The notes below the pieces were generated by a model. The model was not told the origin of the DNA. It did not search any database and saw only the letters and a program-made list of their open reading frames with translations. A DNA stretch of 64,000 bases from Psilocybe azurescens (Eukaryota > Basidiomycota > Agaricomycetes > Agaricales > Agrocybaceae): positions 186,001 to 250,000 of the forward strand of contig JAJIRX010000779.1 in the NCBI GenBank assembly GCA_023853785.1, in the 5' to 3' direction. Position numbers and translations under genes: made by a program. This document shows, piece after piece, positions 58,022-64,000 of this stretch (the stretch's first letter is position 1; every line of letters starts with the position of its first letter).

Positions 58022-59220
58022 ATCTGAGATTCTCGTCAGCAAACGACATGATATGAGTGGGATGCAGTATACCTGAGAGATGAATGTGAAGGATGTGAAG
58101 AGCAAGAGTATCAGATCTTCACGTTAATAAACTGATTCAAAAAAAAAAGAGGTGTCAGATCGCCCGATCCCGGACGTCAATCGTACGGGGAGGGTACTAC
58201 CCCTAAATAAGGAAAGTGACAGAACGCGGGGAAAAGGGGTGTGCATTGGTCGTTAAAGATGGACACTTTGCATTTTTATAGGATCTATGGGTGAAAAACT
58301 TGCGGGAAATTCTGGGTATCAGGGACCATTCCCCGCGAAACCCAGCGGTTGGAAGTATATCACCGGAGTAAGGTCAGTTTGAATGTCACTGAGAGCGTTG
58401 ATTCTTGAACGTGAATCTTCAGAGAAGACTCGGAAAAATGAAGAACAAGTTACGTGGTGTAGATTATTCTGACTCGGAATTCGGGCAAACGCTCATTATT
58501 ATGATCGAAGTCAAAAGTCTCTAATCAACTTGCAATCAACCCCAATTCTCTGGCAGGAACTGTCTGTACAGTGTAATAAGAACAATGGGCTAAACCCTTC
58601 ACAAATACCAGAACCGTAACCGACTCGCCGGAGAGCTGAACGTGTACTTAATTGGTCATGACCATGTCATGTCATGTCGCTGTAAAGTATCGAGCTGTAA
58701 GGTATCGAAAGCTCTTTTCAAAGGAATGACCGTCATTAGCTTATTTCAACTTGTATGGAAGACATATAGGCAAATTCTTATGGTCCACGCTCAGCCGGAA
58801 CGTTCGCAAATCGTTCGTATCTGCGGTCGCTTGTAAGAACTGCAATGAAACACGCACGTTGTCGCTTCCAACCAAACCCCGGCGTAGGATTTCGATGCTA
58901 ACAAGTGAGTACTACGATTTCCACTCAAACCTACGACTGCAGACGATTCCCAGGTCGGATGGCTATGATTGGACAATAATAATAAGACCGTTCTGACGAT
59001 CATGGACGAGGAGTCTCGCCCGGTGGATATATTTGTGTCCGTACATGCAAGCATGACAGTTGCGATAGTAAGCACATAATAATGACTCATGGGAATAATA
59101 CTGAATTATAAATGCCATTATAAATGCAGTATACTGAGGCTAGTGTCTCCCATCTTTGGTCTCCCTCAGTATTCAAAGTATTCAAAGGATCAAGCATAAC
59201 AAGTACTCAGAACTACTAGA
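58022..59220. other. Intergenic upstream of the SDR pair
   Basis: Apart from an A10 tract near 58139 (no matching flanking duplication found) nothing is recognised. The right end is the promoter and leader of SDR gene 1. Confidence 0.35.
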
Positions 59221-60384
59221 ATGGCCACTCTGCAGAACAAAGTTGTTGTAGTCGTTGGCGGGTCATCAGGTATTGGCTACGCAGTGGCACTCGCTGCCCT
59301 CCAATCCCAGGCAAAAATTGTGATACTCGCCTCCAGCGATCGTGCGAAGGTGGGTCGCAGCGTCGAACGCCTGAAAACCCATAAGCTTCCCGGCTTAGTG
59401 AGCGGACAAGTGCTGGACGCGAAAGACTCTACGGCGGTCAAACAGTTCGCCATAGATCTCGGGGCGGTGGACCATATCGTCTGGTCTAGCGGTGATAACC
59501 CTGCAACGTCAGCTTTTGCGAAGATTGACACCGTTGAAGTTGGTCAAGGTAAGTACTGAAACAGTACCTAAAGGCTATCGGATGAGTATCCGCATTCGGG
59601 TCTTTGGGTCTGATCTTCGTTATTTGGATAGGTATTTTTTCCATTCGCTTCTGGGGACCTTTCATCTTGGCACAGCACGCGAAGTTCAATGCTGGAGGAT
59701 CGTTGACGCTCACGTCAGGTATGCTGCCTACTTAATCACCTCTTGGGGAGTATCATCGTATTGATAGATCCATCAATTAATTTGCAGGGATGGCAGGCTT
59801 GAAGCCTTGGAAAGGATCTCATCTCGCATCGGGAATGCTTTCTGCCCTGGATGGGCTTGTTAGAGGTCTTGCAGTAGACTTGGCACCCGTGCGCGTCAAT
59901 CTCGTTAATCCTGGAGCAGTGAGTGAATGCTTTATCTGACTTTGCCTGATGACACTCAATAATTCCTTTGGTTTGATGCCCGCATTAGATTGACACAGAA
60001 GTTTGTTTTTGCTCTGGTCTTATATCATGCTCTATCTTATCATGTCCACTGCCAGATATTCGACGCAATGTTTGGAGACAAAAACAAGGCGCATTGGATT
60101 CATTGTCCGAAAAAACGATTCTCAAGCGAGTTGGAGAGCCAAGCGAGGTGCGTCTCTACTTTATTTCGTCATGCTCAAGTTCATTCGTTCTAACTCTCCT
60201 TGTGTGTTCATTACTTGATGGCACCTAGATTGCGGAGGCCTATCTCTTTTGATGAAGTGAGAGTTCATGGATTATATAAAGTGCGATTAATCTTTGACAA
60301 TCCTTTGCTTCCTTTTTACTGAGCAGGTGTGGCTATATCACGGGCCAACGAATTGACGTCGAGGGCGGATCTTTACTTGTTTGA
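59221..60384 (+). CDS. Short-chain dehydrogenase/reductase, copy 1
   Basis: NAD(P)-dependent oxidoreductase of the SDR superfamily. Rossmann start VVVVVGGSSGIGYAVALAAL (G-x-x-x-G-x-G glycine motif), a NADP-type region LASSDRAKVGRSVERLK, the strand-4 region VDHIVWSSGDNP (in place of the usual NNAG), FSIRFWGPFILAQHAKFNAG, SLTLTS (catalytic-Ser strand), then KPWKGSHLASGMLSALDGL and RGLAVDLAPVRVNLVNPGA, and a C-terminal CGYITGQRIDVEGGSLLV. The usual Tyr-x-x-x-Lys is not seen at the expected place. At least five introns; the second exon joins CAAG to GTATTTTTTCC. One base is missing near 60081 (DKNKA to LDSLSEK). Same intron positions as copy 2, 930 bp downstream. Confidence 0.83.
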
Positions 60385-61316
60385 AAGGAGTTGAATCAGA
60401 GCGAATGAATAATACTTCTCTGTCTGTAAATTCTTACGTGTGTATAAGTATGTAAAATGCTACGAAAAGCTTGATTATGGCGATGTGATCGGCTCGGTGA
60501 AGTTCTGTCTGCACTTACGCGTACGGACAGCTTGATACTGCTCGTCGTGGATTCTATTCGTAGATACACACTGGCAGATGATTTGTGAAAACGGTTGAGG
60601 CGATGTACCAAATAACAAAATGTTCGCGCTTTTATCTGCGCCGACCCTGCCAGATCTGAATGAAATACAAACTAGTATTTAAGCGCCGGCTCAACCCACC
60701 TGGCAGTTGAAATTGAACTCATTAATCGTCTAGGGCGTGACACATAGAAAACGAATGCTACATAAATTGATGTTTAAATGGGACGTGATAACATTGGTTC
60801 TCAAGCAATCTCAAATTAAATAATTCAACTAAAGCCTAACAGGAGATGTTCTTGCAATTCGTAATATGTATGGCGTGATATCTGCACTACTGACAAGTCG
60901 TGGAAAGAGATTATATATGTACCAGATTTGTCAGATAACTAATAAAGCTTGTTCGAAGAACCGTCATGGGAGCGCTTACTGGGAATAAAGATGCATGTTC
61001 CCTTCAAGCCGCTCTGCCGAACAAGGCGCAAATACATCAGTGTCCTCGAGAACTCAGCACTCAGCACTCTCGGTCCTGATATGTCCTAAAAATCCCTATC
61101 TTCAGAAGTCATGGGATCGAAGAACAAGATATGACAAATAATGGCGTGGACAAATTCACAATCGAGATATCTTTGGTACAACAGAAATAGACCACTGTCG
61201 ATAAATACGCCTCCAAAACCAGCCATTTACCAGCCATTTACCTACGCTGTACTTCCCACCTACTTGTAACTTGTTCACGACAGCAAAATCTAACATCGAC
61301 ACCCCAGAGATATAGT
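60385..61316. other. Spacer between tandem SDR genes
   Basis: No gene seen; presumably the 3' end of copy 1 and the promoter of copy 2. No obvious duplicated non-coding sequence was noticed, suggesting that the duplication is not recent. Confidence 0.35.
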
Positions 61317-62519
61317 ATGGCGACTCTGCAAAATAAAACGATTGTAGTGGTAGGTGGCACATCCGGGATAGGCTTCGCAGTCGCGCTCGCGTCCCTCCAA
61401 TCCCAAGCCAAAACCGTGATCATCGCCTCCAGCTCCCGTGAGAAGGTGGACAATGGGATACAGCGCTTGAAGGCGCACAACCTACCGGGTGAAGTGCGCG
61501 GGGAGGTGGTTGATGCGCGCAACTCTGAGGCGGTGAAGAACTTCGCGGTCGGTCTGGGTACGGTGGACCACATCGTGTGGTCGAGCGGGGATAATCCTGG
61601 AAAATCGCTTTTCGACGAGACCATCACTACAGTCGAGCAAGGCCAAGGTAGGTGTGCTCATGAGTATTGCATAAAAGTATGCGTCGTCAATTAACGTGGT
61701 CCTGCAATACAGCTACGTTTGCCATTCGATTCTGGGGCCCATTCATTCTGGCGAAACATGCAAAGTTCAACCCTGGGGGATCTTTGACGCTCACTTCAGG
61801 TACTTAGACTCGTACCCTTTTTGTCCATTTGTACACGGGTTTGTCGTATATACTAAAGTGCAATCGATCAATAGGAATGGCGGCAATGAAGCCTTGGAAA
61901 GGGGCGCATCTTGGGTCGGGCATGCTTTCCTCGTTAGATGGACTTACTAGGGGTCTGGCGGTTGACTTGGCGCCTGTGCGTGTTAATCTCGTCAATCCTG
62001 GTGTAGTGAGTGATGTTTCGATCTCCCTTCTGCAATGAGCTCTATACTTAAAAGGTTCTTCGATCTTGTAATCTTATCGTGACGTCATTCAGATTGACAC
62101 AGAGGTTCGTCTTTCCGTTCATTTCTATTCTCGGGAGTAATCAAAACTTTGCTATATTATTTTCACTATACAGCTTTTTGACGCGATGTTTGGGGATAAA
62201 AAACTGGGAGTATTTGATGCCATTACCTCGAAAACGCTGCTGAAGCGTGTCGGCACGCCTAGTGAGGTTCGTCTCCCTTATACGCTACTAACTAGCTCCT
62301 CGGATTGTTTTTGTACTGATTACGTCCCCAAACCTATAATTCTTCCCCTCTTTACTGCTTAGATTGCGGAGGCCTACCTCTTCTTGATGAAGTGAGAAAT
62401 TACTGCCTGAAATGATAAAATCACTGACAATCTTTGCCTTTGACTTTCTTTGTCAATATAGATGTGGATATATTACTGGGCAGATAATCTACGTAGAAGG
62501 CGGATCTGTACTTGTTTAA
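61317..62519 (+). CDS. Short-chain dehydrogenase/reductase, copy 2
   Basis: Tandem paralogue of the gene at 59221, with no frame break noticed. Glycine motif IVVVGGTSGIGFAVALASLQ, IASSSREKVDNGIQRLKAHN, VDHIVWSSGDNPGKSLFDET, FAIRFWGPFILAKHAKFNPG, SLTLTS, KPWKGAHLGSGMLSSLDGLT, RGLAVDLAPVRVNLVNPGV, LFDAMFGDKKLGVFDAITSK, IAEAYLFLMK and the C-terminus CGYITGQIIYVEGGSLLV-TAA (62517-62519). Introns near 61649-61713, 61800-61874, 62006-62094, 62104-62174, 62268-62362 and 62393-62460 correspond to those of copy 1. The Tyr-x-x-x-Lys signature is replaced (AHLGSGMLSSLDG), as in copy 1, so the pair probably belongs to an atypical SDR subfamily. Substrate unknown. Confidence 0.85.
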
Positions 62520-64000
62520 ACGAGTGTCAGAAGGGAAAGGCATGTGGGCCGTGCACCATGGTTCAGCTCCGACTCATAGCAACAATGGCAGAGCTTCAAG
62601 TTACGAGAGTACGCATCGCATACTCTATAAACAAACTCGGAACTACGCTAGCACCTAGAAATTTTCATAAAGCAATTACTACATATCAGTAAATGCACTG
62701 CATTTAAATTTGCCGTTAACACTTCTGTCTTGGTGACGAGCCATCGGCCCGATGATCTCTCAATGCAAATGGTGTTGTCCGAGTCCGACTGTTCGATTTA
62801 AGCGCCGGGACCTTGCACTTGTACTCGTGATCATCAAATTACCTCGGCCTCGGCAATTGTAAATTCACGCCCAGTGTCAGCCCATTGACATGAGATCGTA
62901 TCCTGTCGCTTCAACTGATACTCACATGATGTGCTGCGCATAGCTGGCTTTCAGTGCCACCCCCAGAATGGTTTGATTGTAAGTTTTTCAACCTCAACCC
63001 CACCCCTCCCTCTTCGTTGTTGGCACTGTCGTCAGTGAATGGATGGCTCGGATAATGACATTGGGGTTTGATCCCTGGATCATTTTTCATTGTCATTTTC
63101 CCGTCGTTTATTTAATTTGTAACCATCCCACTGACATATCATATCATGCCTCTCAGACGGACTCAGAGTCCTGGCGTCTCCTATCGAACTCGGGTTTGAA
63201 CAGGGTCTGAGTCGTTCGGCTCGGTACCCGTAAAGAAGGGTCTAGCATCAATACTAGTGGACACTAAGCTGAGCGCCAGGAGGCCCGTATCATATGGACA
63301 TGTAAATTCGAGACTCGAAATAAAGGTGTGGATTTAAAGGGTGGCATTTAGCACTGGGACTGGCACTCCGACTGCTAGCAGTAAGAAGATGATCCCGGGT
63401 TCAAGTTCCAAGATGGCGGGCCCGAGTCGCGTAGTCGGAATTGGCGGTGGAGGAGAACAGCGGGCAACGCTGGAGGTAGAAGAAAAGAACTCGCGCAGCC
63501 GCTGCCAGTGCCAGTGCCAGTGCCAGTGCGTGTAGCTTGAAAAAGCGTGCTGATAGTGCGGTCACGAACTTGGAATATCGAGAGATTGCGCAATGCGAAG
63601 AATGCCCGCAGAATTTTTCCATGTTTTTTGGAACGAGGCGTCCATGTCTTGGGTCTTGGGCTTTGACTCGCCCGACGCGGGGGTTCGAGTGCTCGAGTAT
63701 CGCCCAAAGCGCACTAGGCTGCATTTAGTCTGCGATTCGAAACACTTGCAGGACGACAGAGTGACATTTTGTGCGAGGCGCTCGGATGCAAGTTATGTTT
63801 GATTTTCCACGCGTGTTGTTACTACTTCTCCTTCTCGAGATTCTCGAGAAGTAGATTCGAGCTAGAAGCTGAAGGATGGAAGTGAGGACCCTGTGTGGCG
63901 TTGCCAAGCAAATTTCGAGTGGCTGGAAAAGGAATTTTTGTACATGCGACGTGCGTGAGAGAGATAGCGATCGCGAGAACGGTGGTCGGAAGACGAGCTT
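62520..64000. other. Right-end intergenic region
   Basis: No supported gene. Small ORFs around 63341-63802 are Gly/Ser- or Cys/Gln-repeat artefacts of the microsatellite. A perfect-looking short palindrome (CTTCTCGAGATTCTCGAGAAG, about 63830-63852) is present. Confidence 0.35.
63504..63532 (+). repeat. (CCAGTG)n microsatellite
   Basis: About four and a half tandem copies of GCCAGT/CCAGTG. Confidence 0.85.

Noticed and set aside
58139..58150. A10 tract as a second retroposon tail
   Set aside because: No flanking target duplication was found.
63390..63420. Possible tRNA T-arm (GGTTCAAGTTCC)
   Set aside because: No matching acceptor stem, anticodon arm or A box upstream at tRNA spacing.
63341..63535. 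Cys-Gln repeat peptide at the right end
   Set aside because: It is only the translation of the CCAGTG microsatellite.

Overview
The window is nuclear DNA from a filamentous basidiomycete fungus, most likely an Agaricomycete. Genes are dense and broken by many short (about 45-65 nt) GT-AG introns. Families typical of that class are present: a trans-nuclear-type sesquiterpene synthase, BTG-domain, HMG-box, F-box and NB-ARC/TPR proteins. The species cannot be named from the sequence.

Left part (1-19 kb): two ribosome-biogenesis genes in tandem on the minus strand (PWP2, cut by the window edge, and the DEAD-box helicase MAK5/DDX24), an F-box protein, a major-facilitator transporter with a very long central loop, a sesquiterpene synthase, and a head-to-head pair of mitochondrial genes (MBA1/mL45-like and a MIX17/CHCHD2-like twin CX9C protein). 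Centre (19-28 kb): the most unusual locus. Two NLR-like genes (N-terminal helical domain, NB-ARC-type NTPase, TPR repeats) face each other tail to tail around a complete-ended Tc1/mariner element. In each gene the N-terminal domain lies in several small exons of ordinary composition, whereas the NTPase-TPR body is one AT-rich uninterrupted exon. Right part (28-64 kb): a divergent Ras-like GTPase, phosphopantothenate-cysteine ligase, a Sec2-type Rab exchange factor, an HMG-box regulator, a degraded EH-domain (Ede1-like) gene, a truncated PIF-Harbinger element, mitochondrial Met-tRNA formyltransferase, a BTG-domain protein, an aldo-keto reductase interrupted by a 234-bp LTR-like insertion, a second F-box protein, two lineage-specific unknown families, and a tandem pair of short-chain dehydrogenases.

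One caution applies throughout. Many otherwise conserved genes, including housekeeping ones, change frame by a single base, usually at short homopolymers. This looks more like uncorrected sequencing error than mass pseudogenisation, so apparent breaks should not be read as biology without read-level checking. Exon ends given are read by eye from splice signals and homology remembered at family level.
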